DNA of 44,248 bases, taken from positions 64,001-108,248 of the forward strand of contig RPFO01002095.1 in NCBI GenBank assembly GCA_009746045.1. The letters run 5' to 3'. Below, one piece after another: positions 1 to 7,830 of this stretch. The number at the start of each line of letters is the position of its first letter. Within the stretch, counting starts at the first letter, position 1. A program made the translations under genes and the position numbers. Source of the DNA: Mesostigma viride. Lineage: Eukaryota; Streptophyta; Mesostigmatophyceae; Mesostigmatales; Mesostigmataceae. Under the pieces are notes generated by a model, which ran no database searches, was not told the DNA's origin, and saw nothing but the letters and a program-made list of their open reading frames with translations.

Positions 1-97
1 AAAGCGTGCAAGAATGCCCCCACTTGAGGAAATGATTCTATAACAATCTGAACCCACATTTTCTATATCAAAATCAGAACTTAGAATAAAAAATATT

Positions 98-148
98 ATA
101 ATACATCTGTAATACTTAAGAAATACAGATGTATTACTTAAGTATTAC
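98..148. repeat. 11-bp phased heptamer cluster 1 (candidate partition/operator site)
   Basis: Five heptamers related to GTAWTAC start at 98, 109, 120, 131 and 142, exactly 11 bp apart: ataatac, gtaatac, gaaatac, gtattac, gtattac. GTATTAC and GTAATAC are reverse complements, so the orientation switches halfway and the cluster is roughly palindromic. It lies about 200 bp upstream of the vapB gene. Arrays of this spacing are typical DNA targets of ribbon-helix-helix partition proteins (R1 ParR binds 11-bp repeats), and this window encodes several such proteins. The assignment to a particular protein is inference. The rest of positions 1-329 shows no gene. Confidence 0.6.
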
Positions 149-356
149 TAAATAAAATATTATATTTCCCTACCTATAGTAATGATATCCTAGGAAAAGA
201 CTAGTGTTCATGTATGTTCTAATGCGAAACTGGCGTTAGTTAAGATATATAAAGCAATGGGAAGAATGACCGGTGAAATAAGTAGGTTTTTCTTGAAAGA
301 ATTAAGATTATATTATATTATATCAGATAATGATAACAAGTATAATAGGTATTAAT

Positions 357-584
357 ATGAGAACTATTGTTGACATACCTGATTCACAAGTAAAAATTCT
401 AGATCAGGTATCAAAAAAGAAAAATGTATCAAGAGCAAGTCTTATAAGGGAAGCTCTAACAAAATACATAAATAGCTACAGTAATAGTAAAAAAAGTTAT
501 GAATTAGCATTTGGGGTTTGGAAAAGGAAAAAATTGGACAGTTTGGACTATCAGCAAAAATTAAGGAATGAGTGGGACTCATGA
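357..584 (+). CDS. vapB: VapB-like ribbon-helix-helix antitoxin
   Basis: The 75-residue protein begins MRTIVDIPDSQVKILDQV and has the short beta strand plus two helices of a MetJ/Arc/CopG ribbon-helix-helix fold, followed by a basic, then acidic tail that would contact the toxin. In this family the antitoxin binds its own promoter and neutralises the partner PIN-domain ribonuclease. The ATG at 357 is preferred over the in-frame ATG at 330 because the strand starts directly after it. The stop overlaps the next start as ATGA at 581-584, which indicates translational coupling. The partner gene confirms the role. Confidence 0.85.
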   Translation: MRTIVDIPDSQVKILDQVSKKKNVSRASLIREALTKYINSYSNSKKSYELAFGVWKRKKLDSLDYQQKLRNEWDS

Positions 585-940
585 AAGCTGTATTTGATAC
601 TAATATATTGATAGATTATTTAATTGGTAATCTGTTAGCCAAAAAAGAAATCGAGCAGTATCATTCCCCTCAAATCAGTATAATTACAAAAATGGAAATA
701 CTAGTTGGGGTAACCGATAATGAAGAAATAATAAAGGAGTTTTTGAATGGTTTTAATATAATTCCTCTTAATGACAAAATTGCTGAAATTGCAGTTAATA
801 TAAGAAAGGAAAATAAAATAAAAATCCCAGATGCTATAATCTGGGCTACTGCAAAATACACAGATAGCTTATTAATAACTAGAAATACCAAAGATTTTCA
901 AGGATTAGGAGCTGATATTAAGATCCCATATAATGTCTAA
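581..940 (+). CDS. vapC: VapC-like PIN-domain ribonuclease toxin
   Basis: A 119-residue PIN-domain protein. Acidic residues expected for metal binding are all visible: Asp in the N-terminal FDTNILIDYL, Glu in the MEILVG motif near residue 35, Asp in PDAIIWATA near residue 87, and a late Asp in TRNTKDFQGL. VapC proteins cleave RNA, often initiator tRNA, when the antitoxin is lost, so the pair would act as an addiction module stabilising the replicon. The ATG at 581 overlapping the vapB stop is preferred over the GTG at 572. The gene looks intact and is followed by hairpins. Confidence 0.87.
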   Translation: MKAVFDTNILIDYLIGNLLAKKEIEQYHSPQISIITKMEILVGVTDNEEIIKEFLNGFNIIPLNDKIAEIAVNIRKENKIKIPDAIIWATAKYTDSLLITRNTKDFQGLGADIKIPYNV

Positions 941-941
941 G

Positions 942-998
942 AAGGTTGTAAGATCAACCTTTAACTAATGTAAAATATAAAAATTTTATATTTTTTTT
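942..998 (+). terminator. hairpins and T-run after vapC
   Basis: A 7-bp hairpin (aaggttg at 942-948 with caacctt at 955-961) is followed by a second inverted repeat (972-981 with 985-994) that runs into a stretch of eight T residues ending at 998. The second structure has the form of a factor-independent terminator, although its stem is entirely A/T. It would end the vapBC transcript before the parA region. Confidence 0.45.
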
Positions 999-1028
999 GA
1001 TAAGCCCTTGAATTATAAACATCAAAAA

Positions 1029-1079
1029 GTATTACTACAGTAGTATATTTGTACTAGTTAAGTAATACGTTCGTATTAC
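1029..1079. repeat. 11-bp phased heptamer cluster 2 (candidate centromere)
   Basis: Five GTA-starting heptamers lie at 1029, 1040, 1051, 1062 and 1073, again in exact 11-bp steps: gtattac, gtagtat, gtactag, gtaatac, gtattac. The last two sit in a perfect 13-bp inverted repeat at 1057-1084 with a 2-bp centre. The cluster occupies the vapC-parA intergenic region. The register shared with the other clusters makes chance unlikely. I infer a parS/parC-like site for the ParA system. Confidence 0.65.
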
Positions 1080-1137
1080 TTAACTAACTTATTTATTTTG
1101 TTTTTGATTTGTTTTTGATTTAAAATTAAAATAGTCT

Positions 1138-1165
1138 TTGCGTAAAAAAAAGTATTTAATATAAT
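1138..1165 (+). promoter_or_regulatory. candidate parA promoter
   Basis: A TTGCGT box at 1138-1143 and a perfect TATAAT at 1160-1165 are separated by 16 nt, close to sigma-70 spacing. The -10 box overlaps the first heptamer of cluster 3, so a protein bound to the repeats would cover the promoter. This fits the autoregulation known for many par operons. It is a prediction from sequence only. Confidence 0.5.
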
Positions 1166-1200
1166 ACATTAGCATTACCAAAGTAATACAAATGTAACAC
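1161..1200. repeat. 11-bp phased heptamer cluster 3 (candidate par operator)
   Basis: Four heptamers start at 1161, 1172, 1183 and 1194 in 11-bp steps: ataatac, gcattac, gtaatac, gtaacac. They cover the -10 box and probable start of the parA transcript and end 20 bp before the parA start codon. The position points to an operator for par-operon autoregulation. The motif and spacing match clusters 1, 2 and 4. Confidence 0.6.
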
Positions 1201-1220
1201 AAAAAAATCAAACGTAAATT

Positions 1221-1991
1221 ATGAGCTGTAAAATTCTTGCTATAATAAACCAAAAAGGCGGGGTAGGAAAATCTACAATTTCTGTAAACCTTGCTTATGG
1301 CCTTCATTTAAAAAAGAAAAAAGTTCTTCTTATTGACTTAGATCCCCAATGTCACTCAAGTTGTATTTATTGTCCTACAATACCCGCAGATAAAACTATC
1401 TCTGCCGCTTTTACAAATAAAAAACTTAACTTAAGAGACATAATGTTACCAGCAATAGTTCAAGAACAAACTATTGATACACTAAATATTATACCTTCTA
1501 ATATAAAACTAGCAACCGTGATAGAGCAAATCAGCGGAGCTCTTTATAGAGAAAAAATTCTTAAAAATCATATTGACAGAATTATAAATGATTTTGATTA
1601 TATAATTCTTGATTGCCCACCAACCCTAGGGATATTAGCTATTAATGCTATATATTGCGCTACTTCCATTATTGTTCCTACTAGTTTTGGTAAATATTCG
1701 CTAGACGGAATGGCTGACTTACTTGGGGCAATCAAAGAAATAAAAGAAGGTCAAACATATAATTTTTTTGTTTTAAAAAATTTATATGAACAAAGAAATA
1801 CTCAAACAAACAGATACATCCATGAACAATTAAAATCGCTCAGTGACAACACATTTACAACGACAATCAGGAAAAATGAAGCAATTAATCAGGCTCAGAT
1901 AACAAGCTTACCTATACAAGTATTCAACCCTTCTTCAAAAGGTGCTCAAGACTTTAACCTCCTTACAGAAGAGGTTATCCATTATGCTTAA
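1221..1991 (+). CDS. parA: ParA-family partition ATPase
   Basis: A 256-residue ParA/Soj-type ATPase. The deviant Walker A motif KGGVGKST is at residues 12-19, LIDLDPQ (Walker A') at about 35-41, and the Walker B stretch DYIILDCPP at about 126-134. ParA ATPases move or space plasmid copies by acting on a DNA-bound partner protein. The protein has no N-terminal HTH extension, so it is the short form, which usually pairs with a small RHH adaptor. The next gene fits that role and its start lies inside the parA stop. No good Shine-Dalgarno sequence precedes the ATG. The phased repeats just upstream support a partition function. Confidence 0.93.
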   Translation: MSCKILAIINQKGGVGKSTISVNLAYGLHLKKKKVLLIDLDPQCHSSCIYCPTIPADKTISAAFTNKKLNLRDIMLPAIVQEQTIDTLNIIPSNIKLATVIEQISGALYREKILKNHIDRIINDFDYIILDCPPTLGILAINAIYCATSIIVPTSFGKYSLDGMADLLGAIKEIKEGQTYNFFVLKNLYEQRNTQTNRYIHEQLKSLSDNTFTTTIRKNEAINQAQITSLPIQVFNPSSKGAQDFNLLTEEVIHYA

Positions 1992-2301
1992 TAAGAAATT
2001 AAATTCGCTATCAGAATCAAAACTTTCTAAGACACTTACACAAATTACAGAAGGTAGTAATATAGAAAAAACTGGTTTTATCAAATCGCCTAATAAATCT
2101 TCTTTGTTTAAAACTAAATCGTTTAGACTAAGAGAAGCTGATTTTATAAGTTTATCAACTATTACAACAAAAATTAATAATAGTGATGAAAGAATGAGTT
2201 ATTCTGATTCTCAGGTTATAAGGGGTATAATAAATTATATCTCAGATAATATGGACAATAACCTTAAAAAACTTTTGCCTTATATAAAAAGTTCCTCATA
2301 A
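1984..2301 (+). CDS. small ParA partner, probable RHH centromere-binding protein
   Basis: A 105-residue protein that starts 8 nt before the end of parA, so it is translationally coupled. The N-terminal half is Ser/Lys-rich and probably flexible. The C-terminal half has a strand (SFRLREADF), a helix and a second helix ([14 protein letters not shown]), which fits a ribbon-helix-helix DNA-binding fold. This architecture resembles ParG-type partition adaptors, where the flexible N-terminus stimulates the ATPase. The in-frame ATG at 1942 lies inside parA and is less likely. Family membership is inferred from pattern and position, not from a recognised homologue. Confidence 0.65.
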   Translation: MLNKKLNSLSESKLSKTLTQITEGSNIEKTGFIKSPNKSSLFKTKSFRLREADFISLSTITTKINNSDERMSYSDSQVIRGIINYISDNMDNNLKKLLPYIKSSS

Positions 2302-2346
2302 AACAGCTTTTCTCTTTGGAATAAAAGGTTTTTTTTAATCACTTAT

Positions 2347-2375
2347 GTATTACAGATGTATTACTTACGTAATAC
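2347..2375. repeat. 11-bp phased heptamer cluster 4
   Basis: Heptamers gtattac, gtattac and gtaatac start at 2347, 2358 and 2369, again 11 bp apart, just after the ParA partner gene. A weaker pair, gtattga at 2474 and gtattat at 2485, keeps the 11-bp step upstream of the 55-residue RHH gene. The region 2302-2565 is otherwise very AT-rich and without a gene, so it could hold part of the replication origin as well. That last point is a guess. Confidence 0.5.
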
Positions 2376-2565
2376 ACTTATATTTCTTTTTTTTAATATA
2401 TATTACTTTAATAAAACAAAAATAATACAATTTAGATAAAAAAATAATATTTATTGTTGTTTTTAAATAATACGTATTGATTTCGTATTATATTTACTAT
2501 ATGTATTAAACAATACGGTGTTTTGGCGTACATATCAACGGTAAAGTATAAAGAGATAGCAACTT

Positions 2566-2733
2566 ATGGCTAAAACAAACATCCCAGATGGAAAAACTAA
2601 AATATCAATTAACATCCCAGAAAGGTTATTGATTGAATTAGATACTTATAGAGAAGAAACAAAACAGGATCGCTCAAGTTGGATTACAAGTGCAATTATG
2701 GAAAAAATAGCAATGATAAAGAAAAACAAGTAA
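2566..2733 (+). CDS. 55-residue ribbon-helix-helix protein
   Basis: A short ORF beginning MAKTNIPDGKTKISINIPER and ending after a Lys-rich tail. The segment TKISINIPERLLIELD followed by RSSWITSAIMEKI is a typical CopG/Arc ribbon-helix-helix layout: strand, turn, helix, Ser/Trp N-cap, second helix. Such proteins act as repressors of plasmid copy number or partition operons. It stands alone between the par genes and the first DnaA-like gene and could bind the heptamer clusters around it. A hairpin-forming stretch (ggagttaa...ttaacccc, about 2750-2775) follows. Confidence 0.7.
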   Translation: MAKTNIPDGKTKISINIPERLLIELDTYREETKQDRSSWITSAIMEKIAMIKKNK

Positions 2734-2872
2734 AAATAATAAAAAAGGAGTTAAACCTAGAAAAGCTTAACCCCATGTTTCCTATTATAAATTAAATAAG
2801 CCTGCAAGCATTATCTAATAATAGAAATAAGTACTATTCATAATAGGCATAATGAGATTAAAAGTCAAGGTT

Positions 2873-2894
2873 TTACTCCGTAAATAAGGAGTAA
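2873..2894 (+). promoter_or_regulatory. hairpin holding the ribosome binding site of the first replication gene
   Basis: A perfect 7-bp inverted repeat (ttactcc at 2873-2879, ggagtaa at 2888-2894) ends 2 nt before the ATG at 2897. The AGGAG Shine-Dalgarno sequence at 2887-2891 is largely contained in the right arm. If the stem forms in the mRNA, ribosome access would be reduced, giving translational control over replication initiator level. Structure is visible; function is inference. Confidence 0.5.
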
Positions 2895-2896
2895 TT

Positions 2897-4408
2897 ATGG
2901 GACGTAAATCTACTTTCGCTACTAATGTTGCACACAAGCAATACAAAATTATTCATCACCCTATATTAACTGGGAACATTACGCCTCATGATTGGTACAA
3001 GAAATTTACCAACAGTCGTGGCAGGCCTGATCTTTCCTTAATTTCTGTTCTTGCGGAAATTGTTTATTGGTATCGTCCCAAAAAGGTAAAAGATAACCAA
3101 ACAGGTGATATTACTTATGTAAATAAGTTTCTTGGGGATGCCTGGCAAACTTCTTATGAACATTTCGAGAAAAAATTCGGGTTTAATCGGGAAAAACTTC
3201 GGAGAATTTTTGTCAAACTAGAACAAATGGGTATTTGCTATAGAGAATTCCGCAATGTTAAGTTAAGAGGCCAGACTTATAACAACAGGCTATTCATTCA
3301 CTTAAGTCCTCAGTTTTTAAGTTCTTATGCAGATAATAAAAAATTTACCGAGCTAAAAACTATCAACAATCCCGTCAAACCTGATTTTTCTGTGCCTAAA
3401 AAAGAGGGGGGCTCTCCTCATTTTAGAGGAGATCATATAATAGATGATCAGGATAAGAATAATATATTTAAAAATAGATCTATTGCAAGCGAATCTAATT
3501 TTTATAAAAATTCTTTTGGAGAAGAAAATCCGATAAAAAAGGTTATTCGATTTAATCGTAATGAAGTTAAAGAATTGAAAGACTTCTACCCACTAAATAA
3601 AGACGATTGTTATAAATTACAATCATTATCAGGAAGAGAATTTTCGCTAAATAGCATGAATGAAATATTGCTTGATATGTCAAAACGCTTAACTGATCGC
3701 TATTTTAAAAGTAAAAAAGCGTTCTTAAGCTATATGGGAAAGGTTTTTTGCCATGAAAAGAGGAATGCGGTAAAAATCAATAATGATAGTTTTAAAATCA
3801 GAAATAATCTAACCCTAGAGGAAATAGAAAATAAAGAAAGGGAAAAATACTTAAGTAAAATAGAAGAAAGCTGTCAAACTTTGCCACAAGGGCTACTTAA
3901 GAAGAGGTTAGCATCCCGCCTTGCGCCTAAAACAGCTTATGATTTGCTTCAGGCATGTAAGGCCGCAGATATTAGAGAGAGTACGTTTTACCTTCATTTA
4001 TCGACTTATGTAGAAATAACAGCTGCAGAAAAGGAGCAAGTCCTTCAGGAAATACGATCCATTTATCGACAAGATCATATTACAGATGGCGAATCTGTTT
4101 ATATTCATGAACTTCAGATAATTATGCCGGCAAAAGCGACTATAACGCCGATTGATCAGAATAAAACAAAAAAATCACCATTACCGGTAGGAATGTGGGG
4201 TAGGGTGAGGGAAAAATTAATAGAGATTTATGGTGAAGCAACTGACCGTAATTGGTTTTCAAAGCTTACAACAAATATTAATGAAGAACGGAGAGAGATT
4301 AAACTCAAAGCTGCAACTAGTTTTTCTAAAGATTGGATAGAAACTAATTATTTCCACGCTATAGAGAGGCTAGTCAATAACGAGCAGTTTAAGGTTTATT
4401 TTTGCTAA
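2897..4408 (+). CDS. DnaA-like plasmid replication protein, copy 1
   Basis: A 503-residue protein of the type found on Rickettsia plasmids and RAGEs. Residues about 25-135 form a winged-helix-like N-terminal module (PHDWYKKF, RPDLSLISVLAEIVYWYR, EKKFGFNREKLRRIF). A middle block (FYPLNKDDCYKLQSL to the Lys-rich stretch near 300) is shared with copy 2. Residues about 430-500 match DnaA domain I: MWGRVREKL, NWFSKLTTNI, FSKDWIETNY. In DnaA this domain is N-terminal and contacts DnaB or DiaA-like partners; here it is at the C-terminus and no AAA+ domain is present. The likely role is replication initiation and helicase loading. The start has a strong SD inside a hairpin. Confidence 0.8.
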   Translation: MGRKSTFATNVAHKQYKIIHHPILTGNITPHDWYKKFTNSRGRPDLSLISVLAEIVYWYRPKKVKDNQTGDITYVNKFLGDAWQTSYEHFEKKFGFNREKLRRIFVKLEQMGICYREFRNVKLRGQTYNNRLFIHLSPQFLSSYADNKKFTELKTINNPVKPDFSVPKKEGGSPHFRGDHIIDDQDKNNIFKNRSIASESNFYKNSFGEENPIKKVIRFNRNEVKELKDFYPLNKDDCYKLQSLSGREFSLNSMNEILLDMSKRLTDRYFKSKKAFLSYMGKVFCHEKRNAVKINNDSFKIRNNLTLEEIENKEREKYLSKIEESCQTLPQGLLKKRLASRLAPKTAYDLLQACKAADIRESTFYLHLSTYVEITAAEKEQVLQEIRSIYRQDHITDGESVYIHELQIIMPAKATITPIDQNKTKKSPLPVGMWGRVREKLIEIYGEATDRNWFSKLTTNINEERREIKLKAATSFSKDWIETNYFHAIERLVNNEQFKVYFC

Positions 4409-4566
4409 GTGTAGATTTTTTATGTTTAAAAAGCTTAGAGTGGAAAAGAGCAACAGATTAACCCATTGAAATTATAAGATCAATCAAGATTTTTGTTGAA
4501 GTTGTAATAAAAAAGTTTATTTATTATAAGTAAACCAATTGTAAAAAAAAATTCTTGTAAATTTCT

Positions 4567-4872
4567 ATGAAAGATAAAGAATTATTAATTGAAGCCATAA
4601 GTGCTTATGAAGCGTTTACTCCAAGCCATCGCAAAGTATTGAAAACTCTGTTACTAATTTCGGTTGATGATGTTGCAATTGTAAGTATTCTAAAATTGAG
4701 TAAGTTATCTAAAGTTTCAAGACCAGTTATTTATAAAGCTTTAGAAACTTTTATAAAACACGAATTAATAGAAGAGGTAAAAGATTCAAGGAATGTTTTT
4801 AATACTTTTAAATTAAAAAGAAATAAATTTGAAGAAATACAAAAACATTACGAAGCTCAGAAAATAAATTAA
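4567..4872 (+). CDS. winged-helix HTH transcriptional regulator
   Basis: A 101-residue protein with a helix-turn-helix segment at about residues 45-75 (LSKLSKVSRPVIYKALETFIKHELIEEV) followed by a wing-like strand pair. The layout is that of MarR/TrmB-like winged helix proteins, and the N-terminal helices may dimerise. It is a separate small unit after the replication gene, with no obvious SD. It may regulate replication or the two small genes downstream, but nothing in the sequence proves a target. Confidence 0.6.
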   Translation: MKDKELLIEAISAYEAFTPSHRKVLKTLLLISVDDVAIVSILKLSKLSKVSRPVIYKALETFIKHELIEEVKDSRNVFNTFKLKRNKFEEIQKHYEAQKIN

Positions 4873-4930
4873 AAATATCAATACAAAATATTGACAGTTT
4901 TTAAATTCTCATATATACTAATCTATAAGC

Positions 4931-4980
4931 AAGGCATAAAAAAACGCCTGAAGTTGGAGCTTCAAACGTTTTTATGTCTT
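4931..4980. repeat. long imperfect stem-loop
   Basis: Outer arms (4931-4946 and 4967-4980) pair apart from a bulge in the A-run and one mismatch. An inner perfect arm pair tgaag (4949-4953) and cttca (4960-4964) closes the loop. There is no T-run beyond the right arm, but the arm itself contains five T residues. It may terminate the regulator transcript or act as a leader structure for the small genes that follow. Confidence 0.4.
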
Positions 4981-5058
4981 GTGACTGAGAATACTTATAC
5001 TTTGACACGTCTATATATTCTCAATAGTTCATTAACTCAACCTTTGCAGGAGAATTAT

Positions 5059-5220
5059 ATGTATAGTAGCAACAATTCCGCCTTAAGTAAAGATACAATC
5101 TTTGGGGCAAAAAATTATACCAATATCAATTTCATATTAAATAATATCAAATCATTCGAGAAAATAAGTATTACCAATATGTTATATCTTTATTTCTCTC
5201 TAAGAGAAGTGGAGGTATAA
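5059..5220 (+). CDS. small protein of unknown function (53 aa)
   Basis: A short ORF with a good AGGAG ribosome binding site at 5049-5053, ending two bases before the next start. The protein is Asn/Ser/Tyr-rich with a hydrophobic middle (NMLYLYFSL near the C-terminus) and has no motif I recognise. The open frame continues upstream to 4891, but that part runs through the stem-loop at 4931-4980 and is not convincing as coding. The close spacing to the next gene suggests a two-gene operon. Confidence 0.45.
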   Translation: MYSSNNSALSKDTIFGAKNYTNINFILNNIKSFEKISITNMLYLYFSLREVEV

Positions 5221-5222
5221 AA

Positions 5223-5480
5223 ATGACTGCAATAAAAGACCGTTTTATTTCACGAGAAGAAATATCCAAGCTTCTCTGGGGTATGATTAATGATATTTCT
5301 ACCCATAGTTTATCAATGTGGTTAAAATCAAAAACCAATGACGAATTTGTGGTAGTGCCAAGAGAATTTTGTGTTTTAGTAGTGTCATTTTTGGAACGAC
5401 AAGTTTCACAGAAGGAACATTTACTGTTTAATTCACAAAACGTACTGGGGCAACTTGAAGAAATAAAACGCTATTTATAA
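5223..5480 (+). CDS. hypothetical protein (85 aa)
   Basis: An 85-residue, probably helical protein with a clear GGAGG ribosome binding site at about 5211-5215 and the ATG 2 nt after the previous stop. Features are ISREEISKLLWGMIND near the N-terminus, which could be an HTH-like helix pair, and a C-terminal helix ending LEEIKRYL. I recognise no family. Its position next to replication genes suggests an accessory replicon function, but this is only context. Confidence 0.6.
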   Translation: MTAIKDRFISREEISKLLWGMINDISTHSLSMWLKSKTNDEFVVVPREFCVLVVSFLERQVSQKEHLLFNSQNVLGQLEEIKRYL

Positions 5481-5510
5481 TTGTAATATCCCAAAAAAAA
5501 AATGATGAAA

Positions 5511-5849
5511 TTAATAGTATGATCCTGATTTATCTATTTCTGCACTATCGGTTGATTTCGTGAAGTAATATTTTCTTGGTCTTCCTTCCATGATTTTTAT
5601 TTTGGGATATTTTTTTTGTAAAGTCGATCTCTTTGATCCGATTTCTGCAACTATTTGTTGTAACAGGGCTTGATCGTTATCTAAGAGAATTGCTGTTGCT
5701 TTTTGTTGTTTTTGCCAGCAGCGATCCGGATAATGTGCATATATCCATTCGGCTATTTCTCTAGCTATAAATTTCTGTTCAGGATTGTTCTATAAAAATT
5801 CAATAATGGTAATAATTGTTAAATTTAGAGCAATACCAAATCTTCCATA
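5511..5849 (-). pseudogene. decayed gene remnant of a Rickettsiales accessory protein family
   Basis: Read on the minus strand, 5789 to 5511 is an open frame of 92 codons with no usable start codon. It contains FIAREIAEWIYAHYPD, LLQQIVAEIGSKRSTLQKKY and a C-terminal GRPRKYYFTKS. This pattern recurs in my memory of repetitive Rickettsia/Orientia accessory proteins of unknown function. An in-frame TAG (5790-5792) separates it from an upstream continuation (ITIIEFL) that runs to a stop at 5850-5852. I read it as a degenerate copy with a nonsense mutation and lost start. No function is assigned. Confidence 0.5.
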
Positions 5850-5852
5850 CTA

Positions 5853-6420
5853 CCTCAATTATTGTTCTTATTCCCTGTAGAAATGCTAAAAATAAGGGCA
5901 AAACGATAGTGGAGAGTTGGTTATGATGTTATTTGCTGGTATAATAAAACAGTTTATTGAAAGTGTAGATAAAGCATTGATCGGGTTTAAATAATCAATC
6001 CTGCTATAAAGATAAATAAATGAGGCATCTGTGTCTCCTCCAAGGTAAATAAATCCTTGAAGGAGTAACGTTTTAATATCTTAAAAAAGTTAAAGATTTA
6101 CGATCCCTTGTTGAGGGAATTGGAAAAGTGATAAATTTTGAGACGTTAATTGTTAAGATTTGATAATATCAAATAAATAATGACGACAAAAAACCAAACA
6201 AAAGTGAGAATGTAAAATATTTAATATGTTTGCAGTTTTTACTATACAACCATTGGAATATACCGCTTAAAATTTGGGGAGAGAAGGGGTATTTTATATA
6301 AATTGTACAGATTCATTCAACAACGGGTTAAGATGGGTAATTTTAACATTCGTCGTAGCCAATTATAATGTTCGTTAGTCACTTATTCTCAACAATTGCT
6401 TGCTTTTTTGGATAAGTTGA
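5853..6420. other. non-coding spacer with one inverted repeat
   Basis: I see no supported gene here; only ORFs of about 20 codons occur. One 11-bp inverted repeat with a single mismatch (6035-6045 with 6055-6065) could be a terminator-like or protein-binding hairpin, but it is not followed by a T-run. The stretch leads into the membrane sensor gene at 6421 and must carry its promoter, which I cannot place with confidence. Confidence 0.4.
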
Positions 6421-7830
6421 ATGTTGCAAAGAAAAGTCATAATTATATCCTGTAGTATCTCCTTATTGGTTTCTGTTTTATGTACTGGGATTTTTATATT
6501 CTATTGGAATACTCAAAACAGCAAAGATTATGAAAATATATTTTCTCAAGCCAAGAAAAAATTCTGTTATGTGATTAATGATTTTAATAAACTTCACTAT
6601 CTATTAGAAATTGTTGAAGGTAACTATGAATCTGGTAATCAGCAATTAATTGCTGATTACCAGAATATAGCAAACAAAATGAATTTTCAACCTTCTATAC
6701 TAAAAATCATATCTATAACTAATCCCAAGAAAATCATGGCTAAACATAATAGTAAACCTTATCAAATGCTGCTTGATAAACAAAATGGCATGATATTGTC
6801 ACTTTGTCATGGTTTTTGTGTTAGTATTAGTATGGTAGAAGCAAGGAGCTTTTTGGATAACTTTCTGCCTAATTTTTTAATATATTCCATAATGATTAAT
6901 AATTTAAATATTATAGAAAACAAACGCCATGTTGCCATTTCGTCAGTGCAGAGTGATTATCACACTATTAAGAATTTTGAAGTTTCAGTAAAAATGTATA
7001 TAGAAAATTCTTATTTAGAAAAGCAAATAAGGCAAATCCTTACTAATGGTGCTTTACTTTTTGTTACCGTATTTTTTTTAACAAATCTATTTGTATTGTT
7101 TCTGTTTTTAGCAGTTAAAAAATTTTTCTATAATTCTTCATTAAAATTAATGCAGGAGACTCAAGTTTTAAAAGAACAATTGGTAACTTATAAAAAACTT
7201 GAGTTACTAAGACAGCATAAACAGGAGATAGATAATAGGTTGATGAAAATGATAAAAAATAAGTTAAAGAGAGACACTATTAATATCATAAACACGACAA
7301 ACAATTTAAACGAAACGCTTACAGTAAATATAAAACAATTACTGACAGAATGTATTGAATATTTTGCACTTGATTCTGAAATTAAAGGTATATCTATAAA
7401 AGTAGAAAATGAGGTGATGGAATCAGAACATCTTAATATAGATATAGGTGAAGAAACTTTACGTCAGTTAATTTTTAGTTTAACCTGGAATCTTTTATCT
7501 ATATTACCTAAAGGGTCTCACTTAAAGATAAAAGTTAAGCAAGATAAAGAACAATTTAAAATAAAAATGACAGGTTCAGGTTTTAATCTTTCAAGAGAGC
7601 AATTTGAAAATTATAGTTTTCAGCATTATTCCAAGGCAAATAATCAATGGTTACTGTCAATAAAAGATACAATAAAATTGTTTAAAGACAATGACTTTAG
7701 TTACGAATATATTCAGGGTAAAAGAGTTGGTAATAAATTAAAGTTAATTAAAAGCTTAAAAAAAGAAAAATTCTATAATGATAGTAATGTATGGGATATA
7801 ACGCCTCATTTAACAAAAGGAAAAACTTAA
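6421..7830 (+). CDS. two-TM histidine-kinase-like membrane protein, probably a pseudokinase
   Basis: A 469-residue protein with TM helices at about 5-29 and 207-232 enclosing a roughly 175-residue extracytoplasmic domain. A coiled-coil linker (about 240-285) and a C-terminal region with the general layout of a HATPase domain (about 320-445) follow. The segment LRQLIFSLTWNLLSILPKGS aligns in shape with an N-box, but the key Asn/Asp are missing. The D-x-G-x-G box is reduced to TGSGF near 384-388, and no clear phospho-accepting His box is seen. It probably senses or scaffolds and is unlikely to phosphorylate. The next gene overlaps its 3' end by 40 nt. Confidence 0.6.
   Translation: MLQRKVIIISCSISLLVSVLCTGIFIFYWNTQNSKDYENIFSQAKKKFCYVINDFNKLHYLLEIVEGNYESGNQQLIADYQNIANKMNFQPSILKIISITNPKKIMAKHNSKPYQMLLDKQNGMILSLCHGFCVSISMVEARSFLDNFLPNFLIYSIMINNLNIIENKRHVAISSVQSDYHTIKNFEVSVKMYIENSYLEKQIRQILTNGALLFVTVFFLTNLFVLFLFLAVKKFFYNSSLKLMQETQVLKEQLVTYKKLELLRQHKQEIDNRLMKMIKNKLKRDTINIINTTNNLNETLTVNIKQLLTECIEYFALDSEIKGISIKVENEVMESEHLNIDIGEETLRQLIFSLTWNLLSILPKGSHLKIKVKQDKEQFKIKMTGSGFNLSREQFENYSFQHYSKANNQWLLSIKDTIKLFKDNDFSYEYIQGKRVGNKLKLIKSLKKEKFYNDSNVWDITPHLTKGKT

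Noticed and set aside
670-891. 73-codon minus-strand frame inside vapC
   Set aside because: Antisense shadow of a gene with all PIN-domain motifs in the other strand.
1089-1307. 72-codon minus-strand frame over the parA promoter and start
   Set aside because: It covers the phased repeats and the Walker A codons of parA; no motif and no ribosome site.
98-2491. CRISPR array as explanation of the phased repeats
   Set aside because: The unit is only 7 bp at an 11-bp step with no spacers of constant length, and no cas genes are present.
4891-5058. N-terminal extension of the small protein at 5059
   Set aside because: The extension reads through a long stem-loop (4931-4980) and has no ribosome binding site, while the ATG at 5059 has AGGAG at the right distance.
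5930-6000. Short ORF of about 23 codons in the 5.9 kb spacer
   Set aside because: Too short, no ribosome binding site and no recognisable motif.
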